A stretch of DNA of 64,000 nt, from the NCBI GenBank assembly GCA_037176885.1, contig JAWWNJ010000141.1, positions 124,001-188,000 of the forward strand. The letters run 5' to 3'. The position numbers and the translations under genes were made by a program. This document shows, piece by piece, positions 51,902 to 63,800 of this stretch (positions within the stretch are counted from its first letter, which is position 1; each line of letters begins with the position of its first letter). The DNA is from Favolaschia claudopus. Its lineage: Eukaryota; Basidiomycota; Agaricomycetes; Agaricales; Mycenaceae. Under the pieces are notes generated by a model. It searched no databases. It was given only the letters and a program-made list of their open reading frames with translations, and was not told the DNA's origin.

Positions 51902-52338
51902 TAGTGTTGCCGGAAGCTGGAGCTGGCTCCAAGCTGAGTTCAACTCCAACTCGACCCCTTCCCAAAAGCGGCACCTCGAGGTGATGCCAGCTCGCCTCGA
52001 CTCCACCCTCGTCACCCAAAGCGGACGACGTGACATTTCCGGTGGTGTAACTGAGTGACATCACACTCCCTCCCCAGTTTCTGTATTGGCCGTTTCTTGG
52101 CCGTTTTCGACGTATAAAAAGCAGTTTGAGCTTGAAGAGAGCTCAGGAAAACCTTCCACATTAAGATTTGGTCCATTCTCCCCTAAAATTTTGCCCTTCG
52201 GGTGGAAAGATGAACCCTGGGACACTAGATTCCCATATCCGGTATCAGCTCTGAGCCAGCTCCGGTCAACTCGAGCTGACAGCGAGCTGATGGGCAATCA
52301 ACTCGAGTTCAGCTCCAACTCAGCTCCCGGCAACACTA
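51902..52338. mobile_element. hAT-derived MITE, TIR TAGTGTTGCCGG
   Basis: 437 bp; ends TAGTGTTGCCGGAAGCTGG and CAGCTCCCGGCAACACTA. Shares both subterminal regions with the hAT at 27525-30204, so it is its deletion derivative. The 8-bp flanks do not match. Confidence 0.75.
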
Positions 52339-52559
52339 CCATAAAGGGACATTCAATCACCCGGATCAGCGATTCAATATCGCATGGTGGAATGCGGCCC
52401 GTATAAGCTAACCAACATAGAGCAAGGGGATCTTCCAGCGGCCGCAAATACACATTCGACCATCGATACCGGGAGCTTCGACGAAGACCCCAGCAAGACG
52501 AGAATCGGTAATTTGGTGACCTCCCCAAATTATTATTATTATTCAATTTTTCTTTCTTT

Positions 52560-53714
52560 CTAGTTCTTATACAACAAAGAGACCCACAACTGCTTGGACG
52601 TAGTAGTATACATAGACGAAGCACGGGCCTTCGACCATTCCGGCATCACAGGAGTTGGTCCACAGTCTTAAGTACATTGATGAGAATTCGGGACGAACCC
52701 ACGACTAAAGTACGATATGAAATTCAGAACAATCAACGCAAGAAAGCTTTACCATTTCCGTTTGCAATGTGCTGAACAAAAGTTTCCGGCCAGTAAGCCT
52801 TGAGCACCCGGGATAAAACTGGGGTTCCACTTCTCAGAAGTAGCTCCGTGTCAGAGTCCACGTAATCGTTGACCGAGATCCTGGACAGATTGACACACCC
52901 ATGTGCAAAAAGGAGGAGTTGTATGTTCCAAGAGTCAGCATTCTGTAGCATTCCTGCAGCAACCGCCTGCGCTTCAGCTGCAGGGAGGTTTTTGTAGAGG
53001 TAGTTAATCAACCATAGGTTAGATGCAATGCCGAGGGCCTTGACCTGCGTGGGGCGTGGAACGTCAGAGCGCTTTTCAGCAGCAAAGGGTTATGGATACT
53101 TCATATATAGAGGAGATTTCACAGTTCTGAATATCGGAACAGAAACCAAGTGTTACAAAGACTCTGCGGAGAAAGACTTTGCTTGGTGCAGAAAAGACCC
53201 AGATCAAAGCTACTCACGAATTTTCGAGCAAGAAATTTTGAGCTTTGGATGCTAGATCCATCCCAAAAATGGCCCACAATTGTACTGGCCGGATCCAGAT
53301 ATTTATCCATCTTTGAAATATTTCGGCCGTCGGGCTCAAGCCTCCCCCATTGCCTTCATGTAAGCTGGTAACAAGACTCGAGTAATTGTAACATTCAGAC
53401 TCGTGAACAAGCAGCCCCCGTTGTCTGCACCTCGACGAACAGTAACGTGCCTCACGACATCCGACACAACAGAACGTCCGTGATAGCTGGTGGGTGGAAG
53501 GGTTCATGAGCGTGAAGGCGCAATCGAGACAGTCAGGCTTCCGGAGCCGCATGATGCTACATATCGCAGATAAGACTCCCTCGGCCTCGGTACTGCCGTT
53601 GGCATCAGGTCTAGTAACCGATGCAGCGCTGGAGCAATATGAACGCAAAGACTCGGGGCTAGAGGTAGGACTATGAGGAGGGGGTACTGTGCTAGTGTCT
53701 TGAGCAGACGACAT
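52560..53714 (-). CDS. MYND-type zinc-finger protein
   Basis: Model (complement): 53714-53218, 53163-53100, 53044-52753, 52666-52560; introns 54, 55 and 86 bp (GTGAGT...GCAG; GTATCC...GCAG; GTAAAG...TAAG); 960 nt, 319 residues, no internal stop. After a Ser/Pro-rich N-terminus comes a MYND finger: C62, C65, C83, C86, C92, C96, H104, C108 (CLDC ... CCVGCREARYCSSRCR ... HESEC). The rest is helical (FQRWINIWIRPVQLWAIFG; ASNLWLINYLYKNL; WNIQLLLFAHGC), as in the many agaricomycete MYND proteins. MYND fingers mediate protein-protein contacts; the partner is unknown. The start at 53714 is chosen because the upstream ATG (53750) gives a basic extension with no support. One of the few apparently intact host genes here. 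Confidence 0.8.
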
Positions 53715-53883
53715 CCTAAAACAAAGAAGTTGCTGCGGAACACGCCCCACCTGTCACGTTGCCTAGAGTACATCATGATACAACTTCAGTGCCGCTTAGG
53801 AGTACAACTCTGGCGCGGCGCAGGAGCTCCCCGCCATACGAAATTCAACTCAATTCAATGCTAGCATCCTTGGTGTAACAATG

Positions 53884-55004
53884 TGTCGGAAAAACACAGT
53901 TTTGCTTGTAACGGATTGACCTGGCTTACGGCCTTGTGGAGCCTTGCAACTGGTGTGCGGGGTGGATTATGAGCCGTTTCAACTTGTTCAAAACCCTTGT
54001 AACTTGCCTAGTTTAGACCTAGCACAATATGAAGCTCCAAGCATGCTAAATCCTGAGATAATAGTTATCTCGCCTTGAATTCGGGCCATTCATAGTCATC
54101 GTACGCAGGTCCCAGTCGCGCAAAAGTACTCGAAGCTTAACCGAGACCTGCCCTCAAGCGTTACGGCACCATGACGACAACGCCCCACAAAGGTGCTGCG
54201 GAGCGCCAAACACAACCACCACCCTTCTCTCCTCCTACCACCGTGTTCTTTCTTTCACCATCCAAGCACTCCTCGCCCACAACACTCTCCTCGTCGTCAA
54301 GTCGGCCTGTCTGCCCAATCTTAGCCAGCACCTCCCCTCTCAATACTCAGATCTCAGGGTTCAAGGAAACTTGATCCAGCGCGTCGAGGTCGATGACTCG
54401 ATGCAACGTGAAGACTATCCTGGATTGTATGTGCGCTGTCGAGCCAAACAGAGAAGGTGGCTGTAGGGAACAGGGTCGTAGTTGCTGCGGCAAGTGAAGT
54501 CGAGCTCACCTTGTATTTCCGCTGGTGAGTGACTGCGGCAATATAGTGTTGCCTTTGCTGAGTTGCTATAGGTGTTCCACCGCAGGGCCGTCAAGTCAGA
54601 GGTGAGTCGTTCAAGCGTGGTTTCGAAGCCTCCTGTTGATCAGTCATCCAGCGCTTGACTTCAACGTACGCCGGAAGGATCGACGGTACAGTGCTGTAAA
54701 TTAATATCATTGTTTCTATAATACAGAGGAAATATAACATTTGTTCGTTGAAAACCACTGAATTCCGTGTGAGTGGAGGGCAAATAGTGCCCAAATGTGC
54801 TGATTATTAGGCGGGTGAGGTGGATTGCGACTTTGCGGCGGCTTAGGATACCGTAATCCGTTGGAGTGGCTTAAGAGTCTCGGGGTGGATTAGAAGACTC
54901 CATAATCCCGAAACTATGCGTCATAAGCCACGCTCCGCTTACGACCTTGTAGTGGCTTGGGACCCAGCCCAAGCCGCCACAAGCAAAACTAGATTTTTCC
55001 GACA
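53884..55004. mobile_element. TIR element TGTCGGAAAAA
   Basis: Left TGTCGGAAAAACACAGTTTT GCTTG and right (reverse complement) TGTCGGAAAAATCTAGTTTT GCTTG. About 1.1 kb with GGTGGATT/AATCC words near both ends. No transposase. A 67-codon Ser/Pro-rich ORF (54171-54374, +) lies within it and is not convincing. The target duplication could be TG but is not decisive. Confidence 0.55.
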
Positions 55005-55302
55005 TGCTTCCTTGTATACTTAGACTCGTGCCTCTCTATTTCGCGTTTCACGACATCTACCCCAGATTTTGAGACGTAATAAATTGCTGAATGTGTGGAA
55101 CTAACCCGTGGAAACATTCTGGGCCCGTTAGTTCCATCAAAAATTGGTTGATGATGTCCGCAAATGGCAGTTTCAACAAACACGCAAATTTTCAGGCTTC
55201 AGCTCATCAAGGGATTTTTTTTTTTGAGGTCAGCTGAATCAGCTGAATTGGAGTCCCATGACTACCAGTCAATTGGGCAAGTTGATTGGTACCGATCGAT
55301 GC

Positions 55303-56490
55303 ATCCATTCATGAGATACATATCTCCAAGCCGTCGAAAATGACCGCAAAGACACGCAACATCTCGTTTTGCATCCTTGCTGGCACTCGAGTCTCTCTTT
55401 TTAATCGGATCAATTCCCAAACCGTACGCACAAAGTATATGACCATCGACCATGCCCAGCTCTGTGCAAGCAGCCTTGAATGGTCGGACTTCAGCCTTGT
55501 TTCTCGCGCATCCGATCCACCATCTATAGGTGCTGTTGTTGGGATATCCTTCCAATCCTCGTATCTCACCTTTGTTCCAGGTGGGCCCCAGCTTATGGGG
55601 TATGGCTGTTCCATTATCCTTTCCGACGCCCACTCCGGGATATCAACTCCCCCTCTTATCATCCGTAAGGTTGTCAAAGGCGGGGTTTTCCCAGACGAGG
55701 GAGGACTCGTGAGTCAAATGCAAAAGATTGCTCTCCAGCGAGTGAATGCGGATGGCACGCGGCATTAATATTATTTGGCGGCTGCTGGCCCTGGTACGCA
55801 AGGAGTTGTGGCCCCTCCAACCTCCCGCTCTTCAGCCCAGGCTGGGAGCCACCCTCTGCTATTCCAGTCGCCACGCATACGCGGTGAAGTCAAGGACGGT
55901 GTTCACGTCGTCACAGACGATGTTGATGATTATCTTTGCTGGACCATTGTTGGAATTTGTGCGTTTATTCGGCATCCAAATTCAATACTATTTTCGACCA
56001 GCGAAATTCCAATATACGTTCTTCGACGCTTTCAGACAAATTAACACGATTCCCGATATGCCCATAACGCCTTTCCCAACGCTCTTCACTGCACCTGTCT
56101 ACCGACAGACCAACAATACCCTTGAACTGGTCATTGCCAACTTTTGCTACACCGATCCAACGACTGCAGCCCACACACCGTTGGACGTGTATCTCGGAAA
56201 CTTAGGCCCTCTTCGACATCGTGTATACCAGGTGACACAGCCTGGCCCTTCAACCAATATCGCCCCTTTCGTCAACGGAACTGGTGGCTCTGTTGTAGTG
56301 GATACCCCAGATCTGACTGCAACATTTCCCTAATGGTTTTTTGCACTCCATCGTGATCGTCGAGATGCCTACAATGGCCGAAGTCATTCAAGCACTGGAG
56401 GAGGATGCATTGCCAGCCAATTCAGGGCGCTGCACCGATCAGAAGTCCAAACTCAACCCCCTCCGATAATGCACAGTCAAATGGTGCTCA
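55303..56490 (+). pseudogene. CSL (CBF1/RBPJ-Su(H)-LAG-1 family) transcription factor, decayed fragment
   Basis: Begins within the linker before the beta-trefoil domain (ISKPSKMTAKTRN) and gives a clear trefoil: RVSLFNRINSQTVRTKYMTI, LCASSLEWSDFSLV, PPLIIRKVVKG, LVSQMQKIALQRVN. After an in-frame TAA (55766-55768) the same frame continues YYLAAAG ... CWTIVGI. An intron (GTGCGT...ACCAG) then leads to SKFQYTFFDAF, FPTLFTAPVYRQTNNTLELV and LDVYLGNLGPLRHRVYQV (IPT-like domain). A further frameshift at the TTTCCCTAATGG site gives VFLHRDRRDAYNGRSHSST. CSL proteins bind GTGRGAA-type sites. The N-terminal Rel-homology part that contributes most DNA contacts is missing and at least two lesions are present, so this is a 5'-truncated pseudogene. 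Confidence 0.8.
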
Positions 56491-57160
56491 GCCACCCCCT
56501 GTCATTGCAGGGGCCTTCCCCCTTCCACCTTCCACCGGGGTACTAATCCCGGCCACCTCCATAAAACCTCCCCTCACCACCGCTACCGACATTGGAAGGG
56601 ATATCCCGGGACTGTTGTATCCGACTCGAAGGTCCCTGTCCGAGTCAGCGGCGCCTGCTCGAGCGATCCGGTAACTTTTCTTTTTTTTGGCCTCGGATTT
56701 TGGGCAAATCTTGTCCGGACTCCCGGATCCGACTTCCCACGGTATTCTCACCGGTCCTCCCAGGATGTCTCAATGAATGCACGGTATGGCTGGGTGCTAC
56801 CATTGATTCAGCTTTGGCATATGGGTTGGGCCGACTTGGAACGAATTCTCTCCACTCACTGGGGCCGAACAAACTCAAATGCAGAAACAGGCGACATGTC
56901 CAGCTACTATTTCATTAACACCCATACTAAAGCGCAAAATCAAGGATGTAAAGCGTCCAAATTATTATCCGACACAGAACATCGTCTTTGACACACTGCG
57001 AGCCAAGGTTATTGATTGCTGGAAGTGGGTTTTGCCCCCTATCTTGTCGTTCTCAAATTCACGTATTTTAGAGTCATGCTAGGGACAGAGGACCTCGAGG
57101 TGTACTTTAAGACAAATCCCATCCCGATAGAAGATATCTTTGAGTTGGGTACAGTGTAGT
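56491..57160 (+). pseudogene. Degenerate coding remnant, unassigned
   Basis: Two plus frames carry protein-like text: LTPILKRKIKDVKRPNYYP TQNIVFDTLRAKVIDCWKW (56910-57030), then in another frame APYLVVLKFTYFRVMLGTED LEVYFKTNPIPIEDIFELG to a stop at 57158-57160. A single shift near 57030 joins them. No family assigned. Confidence 0.4.
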
Positions 57161-57590
57161 AGGGTTCCTTGGATAGGGAGGGTTCCTTGATTATTTTTGT
57201 TTTCTGGCTATCCACAACAGCTTGTAATTGGATTCTCGGGATGGCGTGGGTTCGAACCTGGGAGGTCAATTACCTACTTTTTTTTGGTTCACTTCCAATC
57301 AAATCCTTTGAACAAGTCTCTTCTGTTATCCATGCTTCTTGGTTGCATTATCGAATGAGCGGACCCCTAAGAATGGCTAGTTCTTCACTCTTTTGCTGCT
57401 TTCCTTGCCTAACCCAGCATTCATTTGCTGGATTCTGTGTCCAGCGATTACAAATTCGAAACTGCCGAAAAATTTTGGATCACAGTGGATTCCGATGGGG
57501 AGAGAGATTCCTAACCCTAACCACCATGTCCTGTTATTGTCTTGGGAGAAAAGATTAACAGATCAAAATTAACAAAAGATTAATCAAAAT

Positions 57591-57676
57591 GCTGTGACCG
57601 GGAATCGAACGCTGAACATTCTTGTGATGCTATCAGGTCTCCGTAACGCTACGTATATCCATTACACTAGAGAGCA
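57591..57676 (-). tRNA. tRNA-like remnant (A and B boxes, poor cloverleaf)
   Basis: Minus strand starts TGCTCTCTAGTGTAATGG (D-arm GTGT/ATAC pairs) and ends GTTCGATTCCCGGTCACAGC with a TTTT run after it; 5 of 7 acceptor positions pair. The anticodon arm cannot be drawn and the T-stem has mismatches. Likely a pseudo-tRNA or a tRNA-derived SINE end. Confidence 0.3.
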
Positions 57677-57952
57677 TTTAGCAACTGAGAAAATGAAGCA
57701 AACTCATGCCTTGCTCCCGCGCCGAATTTCCTAATAAGGCAAGTCATTGTGGGGGGAGGCGTGCGTCAGCCCTGAGTTCAATTTTGCCTCTCAACAGCTC
57801 AGATATGTTGAAGAAAATGTTAGAAGGAAGACAAAGGTCTCTTGCCCTCAAAATTAGCATAAATAAATAAAATTTTGTGTCGATCCTTGAGATTTGGAAC
57901 CTCCCACGGTCACATGGGCTGCTGACATACAGGGTGCGGGGTTCCCACGCCC

Positions 57953-58523
57953 GCGTCAGTCACTTACAACAAGCGGTCACATGACCAAAGTGTGACAGCC
58001 ATTAAGCTCTGGCCACAAAACATTAGGGTAAAAAGTGGGACCTAGAAATGGTGTATTTGAGCAAATGGAAGACATCCCTGGTCTCAGAATTTAAAAATAC
58101 TATCTTGTGATGGAGCAGTAGACCGTTCTTCCAACCCATTTTTTTTGAATGCAGAAATGAGTTTTTCAGCGATTGGAGCCATTTTGGTTTGGGACGAGAG
58201 CGAAATTTGCCGCTTATGTAATGCTCCCACGCACCATATGAGGTAGGATTCCATCAATTACCGGCAACCCGCCAGCACAACAGCATACACGCTATACCGT
58301 GAACATTTGCTACAGTGCGCAACATCCTGGGGCATCATACAACGGTGACTAGAGAAACATATTCCTATCTCCAGTTATGATTACATAATGACCAAAATTT
58401 TTTCGACCTCAAAATCGTTGAAATTGAGCAAAATCCAGCAGGTTTTGTTTTCGTGTCGAAATTTTTGCCGCGTTATGCGTGACGTGACACGTCATGTGAC
58501 CGTTCGTTGTAAGTGACTGACGC
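57953..58523. mobile_element. TIR element GCGTCAGTCACTTACAAC
   Basis: 571 bp; left GCGTCAGTCACTTACAACAA, right (reverse complement) GCGTCAGTCACTTACAACGA, both followed by GGTCACATGAC. The left side abuts a GGTGCGGGGTTCCCACGC motif related to the 19.6-kb TIR; the right side abuts the GC-hairpin module. No ORF. Confidence 0.7.
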
Positions 58524-58536
58524 CTACCTTATGTGC

Positions 58537-58745
58537 CACAAGCTTAAGCACCCCGCCTTCGGCAGGGCCTGTTTTTTTGCTGGATTCCTTGCCCGCGGCG
58601 CCGCACTGCCGCTCGCTGCACTCGCTGGCGCGCGGCGCCGGGGACCGCGTGTGAGTTTCAACATCTCGACAGCCGGTTGTGTTGTAGGATGTTGACAAAA
58701 CCCCGTGATTTTCTGTCAAAAGTCACGCGACTGATGGCCTGGCCC
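58537..58745 (-). repeat. GC-rich hairpin repeat, copy D (reverse orientation, with module)
   Basis: ACAAGCTTAAGCACCCCGCC and TTCGGCAGG (hairpin 2), then directly the GGATTCC/GGCGCCG block, CTCGACAGCCGGTTGTGT, and GATTTTCTGTCAAAAGTCAC. The first half of the hairpin unit is deleted. Reverse of 40309-40567. Confidence 0.8.
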
Positions 58746-58926
58746 TCTTTTCAAGTATGTGCCATATAGACATTTTACTGCCATATGAGTAGACTAGATT
58801 AAGTATGGCTCAAAAACTCAATGTCAATTGGCTTCTGACAGAGCAGAAGCGAGATAACCAAGGAACCCTCCGCGTGACATTTGTGACCAAAACTTCACTA
58901 TCTTTTTCCTTGCCTCATCGTCAGTC

Positions 58927-59548
58927 TAGTGTTGCCGGGGTTCGGTTAGGTTCGGTTTTTTGCCAAAAAATCCGAACCCCGAACCGCACCTGAGGTTCGG
59001 TTCGGCCAATTTGGCGAACCCCGAACCTAACCCGAGGTTCGGTTCGCTACAGGTTCGCACAGGTTCGAACCTTTTCGAACCTGACGATATTTCCCACGGT
59101 TCAAATGGACGAATTTTGGCTTTGAGTGTCTAGCAGTGGAACATTTTCTTGGTAAACAATGGTCTAGCTAACTGCATTGTTGAATACACCTATCAAATCC
59201 TTCAATTTCACAAAATATCACTGTCCCAGTGGGTATTATATGAGAAATTGAAGTAATTTTGAATCATATTGACCATTGTTCAGGTTTTTGGAGAACTTCA
59301 CAGCTTACAAGGAACCATACAAGGAGAAATTAACTACAAGTTATCCAGAGTTTGCTACACTTCCACTGAAAATTTTCCATTTTTGAGTATGGGTTCGCAC
59401 CGGTGCGAACCTCTTCCAAAATCCCCGAACCCCGAACCGCACCTGGGGTTCGGTTCGGTGCAGCCAGCCCTTCCGAACCTGAATTCAGGTGCGGTTCGGG
59501 TTCGGTTCAGGTTCGGAATCGGTTCCGAACCTAACCGCGGCAACACTA
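58927..59548. mobile_element. hAT-type MITE, TIR TAGTGTTGCCG, 8-bp duplication CGTCAGTC
   Basis: 622 bp; TAGTGTTGCCGGGGTTCGG at the left and CCGCGGCAACACTA at the right; CGTCAGTC at 58919-58926 and 59549-59556. Both subterminal regions consist of many GGTTCGG/CCGAACC words in both orientations. Confidence 0.95.
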
Positions 59549-59689
59549 CGTCAGTCGAATTCCAAATTTGAAAGGGGGAGACACATTGTTACATGCTCTA
59601 GTATACCCTAGAAAAAACGTAATTCTCTACGCTCTGTTGTTGTACAGAAAATGCGGAAATGGAAAGTGGCTATCCAAGGAACCCTACTA

Positions 59690-59953
59690 CTGTACTAATT
59701 CGACCAGTTGTTCACGTTATGGGTGACGGCCGCCTGTGAACTGAACTTTTTGACCATGGTGACGGGTGACAGCGACTTTTTTGGCCAAAAAGAGCAAGAA
59801 AGTTGAAAAAAATTCTCGGCCGGCAGCTGCCAAGTGCTGCCGACCTTCCATATTTGGTAATTCTGCCGTGATGCCGCTGATGTGAACAACTTGTGCAGTG
59901 AACAATTGGGGTGACGGGTGACACCCCGTGAACAATTGGTCGAATTAGTACAG
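59690..59953. mobile_element. Stowaway-like MITE, TIR CTGTACTAATTCGACCA, TA duplication
   Basis: 264 bp; left CTGTACTAATTCGACCAG, right TTGGTCGAATTAGTACAG; TA on both sides. Interior has GTGACGGGTGACA-type repeats. Confidence 0.85.
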
Positions 59954-59967
59954 TACACTGTAAGAAA

Positions 59968-60240
59968 ATGGTCAACACTTACATGACTGTCACTGCGTCG
60001 GAAAGAGCACTGAGACATGGTGATGCGAGTGATTTTGTTATCGGAGAGCCATGGGCCCAAGCTTCCGCCGAAGACGCGATGGATGTTGATGGTGTTCAGA
60101 ATGGGGACACAGTCCTTGCGAACACTATTCTACGTTTGCGTGACAGTATGTTGCATTATGAATTCCAGCATGCCGTCTCGGATGGTGATACTTATTGGGC
60201 GTGCAATGAGTACGGAGACTCTCGTAGGGGTCGTCAATAG
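59968..60240 (+). pseudogene. Fragment of a DUF6589-like TE-associated protein
   Basis: VTASERALRHGDASDFVIGE PW, then GDTVLANTILRLRDSMLHYEF QHAVSDGD resembles the core of the DUF6589 family (V-N-T-x-L-R-x-R-D-S ... A-V-x-x-G-D). Only about 90 codons remain; the 5' side is cut by the MITE ending at 59953 and the frame ends after ACNEYGDSRRGRQ. Confidence 0.5.
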
Positions 60241-60889
60241 CAGCAGCGGAAGGCATGATGCGGGCACACGTGGCTATCACATGATCTGAAACTGAAGTCT
60301 GCGGCAAAGTAGCGCTGTGTTAAATAACAGGTACTTTATATTATAAATTATAACACTGTTATTAACGTGTGAAATACGTTTCTCACAATCGAGGCTCAAA
60401 AAGACCTGTTATTTTTGTGTGAGGAAGAGCCCTCAAATGGGCCCTCTCTGAGGCTTTTCAGCCCCAAATCGCGCCCCAAGATTCTCGTCAGAGGCGAACG
60501 CACTGGTATTGAGAGACGTTGGTTGTTTGCGACGGTTTTAGGCAGTTTTGTGCTGAATTTCGGCCCAAAGTTCCGAAAATTCGAGCGAAAAAAAAAAAAA
60601 AAATCTGGGTGAGCTTACGTCATATTAAAAACCTTCTAACCAGGGGAGCCGTTTGATTCAGGACCGATGATAATCGGTAAAAAGGCCAGATTTTCTGGGA
60701 GACAAAAAGTCAGGACAAAAAAATAAATTCCCACGCTTTCTGAGGCAGCGAAAAACGCAGTTTTGCCAGTGCGAACATTTTCAAATTTTTTTGTGTGAAA
60801 ATTTCTGTCACCCGCAAAAAGTCAGGACTCCTGCCAACAAAAAAAAACAGACCTTACTACCGATTATCGATTATCATCGGCCCTTTTGA
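60241..60889. other. AT-rich, one possible short TIR repeat
   Basis: No gene. CCGATGATAATCGGTA (about 60663) and its inverse (60862-60885) bound about 220 bp containing two GTCAGGAC words. A 16-A run sits at 60588-60603. Confidence 0.35.
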
Positions 60890-63800
60890 TTCTCACATAT
60901 ATTACAGCCCGCAACACAGGGCTAACGGCAAGAGACTCAGAGCGATGTGGTAAAAGTTTTCGAGGCACTGATCCGCATATAATTGCCCAATTGCCTCGTC
61001 ATGTTCAAGCCGCATTCCCAGGTGTGTACATTCAAGATATCGAAACAATACAAGGACTCAACTCATTTTGCTTCAGCATACATTTCCGCGCGCGGAGCTA
61101 TTTCCGTTCTCATGATGCGTCAAATGTCAAATACGGCTGCTATGCGACTCGGTGCTGCACCATTCTCTGAGCTTGTTTCAGAGATTCAGTACCGAGAGCA
61201 TGCGGACCGAGAACTCATGTATCTCGCTGGTGCGCAATCTTACGGCTGCCGGGATATCGATCCCTCCATTCTCAGCTTTCGATGACTCCAGTAGATATGC
61301 TGGTCTCCCCCCATCAGTAAAATACATCAGGGCGATGTTCACAGACTACATTTCGGCACATCGAATTTTCATCGAACGCGATACAGCATCTTTACCTTTG
61401 GGGATTGCGAAGGCTGATCACACATTTGATGTTTGTCGAAGTTCAGTCTTCATTTCCTGTACGTTTTGACCTGGATTTCAGGTTCTTAAGCACACCGGTA
61501 GAATCAAGGGCCAGAGAATATTTGCAGCCCTTTATACCGTTGTCAATGAACATGAGGAGATTCGAGGGCACTCATTTGCACTGACAAAATCATTGAACCA
61601 AGTCAATGATATGTACATTGGAATGATTAAAGGGCTGAAGGATGCAGGAAGCCCACCAACCCAGATTCTCTATAGAGATTCGTCTCAAGGTACAGTTTAT
61701 TTGTTTAACCTGCCAATATTTGGAGCTAATCAGTGCACAGCGGAGCGCGACTTTCATGAAGCAATCAATGAATCCTTGCTTAAGGATGTTGAACCCATCA
61801 CAAATTGGACGGACTGCCCACCATTCTTGGCTACAGTCGGTTTGACCACTTCGATCACTTCCGACTCGATGGTCATTGAGCAGCTCGCAAACAATATACT
61901 TACGGCAGCCGATACCGTACCGTCTGCTACACTCTCACTGATTGCACTGGCAGTCAGGACAGAGCGGACAGCTAGCGGTTCTATCGTAAAGTATGTTCAG
62001 ATACGCACCAGCGATCAGATCTGTGTTTTCAATGTGCGGTTTTTACATCATGATCTAAACCTATTACTAAATAGCTCTCTACTAGATGGCAGATATTTCC
62101 TCACCTAGCCGCCTTCTCCCGTCTTTGCGGGCTGTCCTGACAAATCCATCTATCATCAAAGTTGGGCATTCAATCCGCGAGGCGCTCAATATTTTTGCGG
62201 AGATTTTCGCTTTCTCCGAGCTTGCTAAGATTCTCAAAGCCAAGATGTCACCTATCTTGGATCTCGGAAAGTACGCCAAACTCGAGGGAGTTGTCAATGA
62301 CCCCTCAGTTTCCCTCCATGCACTGGCTGGAAGCACTCTCGGAAAGTTGTTTTCACCTCTCGACATCACATCGCATGCTGCTGACTCAGACCAGTTGGAC
62401 GAGTTTTTGTGCAGGGAAATTGACTGCCAGTGGCAGATTTTCATTTCCCTTCTTACGCGCGGCTCAGTTGGGCTTCCTCTGTTAATGAAGCAAGCTGTAA
62501 CCGATGGGCAACTCATAACCCTTGTTCAAGGGTGTAAACCCATTGCTGAAGGTTTTATTATTGGCCATCATCACGGATTCATCGACTCAGTCATGGATAA
62601 CCAGGGCAGCACAAAACGAATTAATATTTCTCCCTCTCGCTCTCTGATTCAGATTTCAACGGTATGTCAACCACACTATGCCATTCCCAAGCTGTTTCAA
62701 ATTTTTGCCGGTTTTACAGGTCTTGGTTCCCGGTGCAATCCATGTTCTGCACCAGTAGACTATAGATTGGATCTTTACACATGGGCAGCAAGCTGTTGTT
62801 GCTACTTCCCAGCTTCACACCCGAGGCGAGATACCACCAATTTCCGCATCACCTGCTAGCCGCGGTTTTGCTACCCCAGCGCCACCTGCTCTACAAAGCA
62901 TTGAATCCGACTTCCATGTTGACCCCTTGTCTTCTCAGCAATATCAAAGCTCATTTCCGGTGAAGATGAGGATCTCGGTGCAGATGATGACTTTGATTTT
63001 AACGGCGATGACTCGGATTCGTCACTTCCAACATTTCATGTTCAACTGGTGATCTCGATGCATTTGGGCACAGTTGGGTCGCTGATTTTTTGTAGGATGA
63101 TGACGCAACAGATGAAGCTCGAGCTACACCGCAAGAAATCCCGAATGGCTCTAGAATCAATGAGGTAGATTACATCGCATTCTTCAGACTATGCTGTTAC
63201 TGAGTGTAATCAGGCTGCTCCAGTTCAAGCAATGATTACCGGGATTCAGAAGGCATATACTCAAGTTGAAAATGCGGTCCAAGCCAAGAAGCTACCCAGC
63301 CGAGTGCTGGATGACGCCTTTCACTTTATGGACCGCCTCCTCCGGCTCCTTTCAAAGAAGCACTCTGCATTCAAGGCCTTTGCTCATGACTTCAGCGAGG
63401 CGGTGTTTATTCGCGATAAATCTGATGTACTCGCTGTTCAGGCTGTCCTCAAGAAACACGGCATCGACTGGGAGTATGCCAAGCGCGCACAGGCAGCAGC
63501 CCTTAATCGTCGAATTCGTCGCATCATACCGGATCGTAAAACGCTTTGGAACGCCTGAAGATCTTGTTTACGGCTTACGAAAATATCGAGTGTTCTACCA
63601 AAAAAACTCGTGTCTTCTCCGATGATGCAAAAGAAATGGTTCAATACCTGCTCAAAACATCACAGAATGGATATCTATCCGATCCTCTCGGTGTTCCCCT
63701 ATATTAGAGGCTTTGCGGTAGCCACTGGCGGCTAATTTTTCTCACGACCCGCTGAGCACCTGGGCTCAAGTAAGCCACCCTGAGCAGCTGTTATGGAGGG

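Noticed and set aside
52298..52624. 108-codon minus ORF downstream of the MYND gene
   Set aside because: Overlaps the MYND last exon in another frame and the hAT MITE end.
57169..57558. 129-codon plus ORF
   Set aside because: Runs through a B-box/T-run segment and low-complexity sequence; no resemblance to known proteins.
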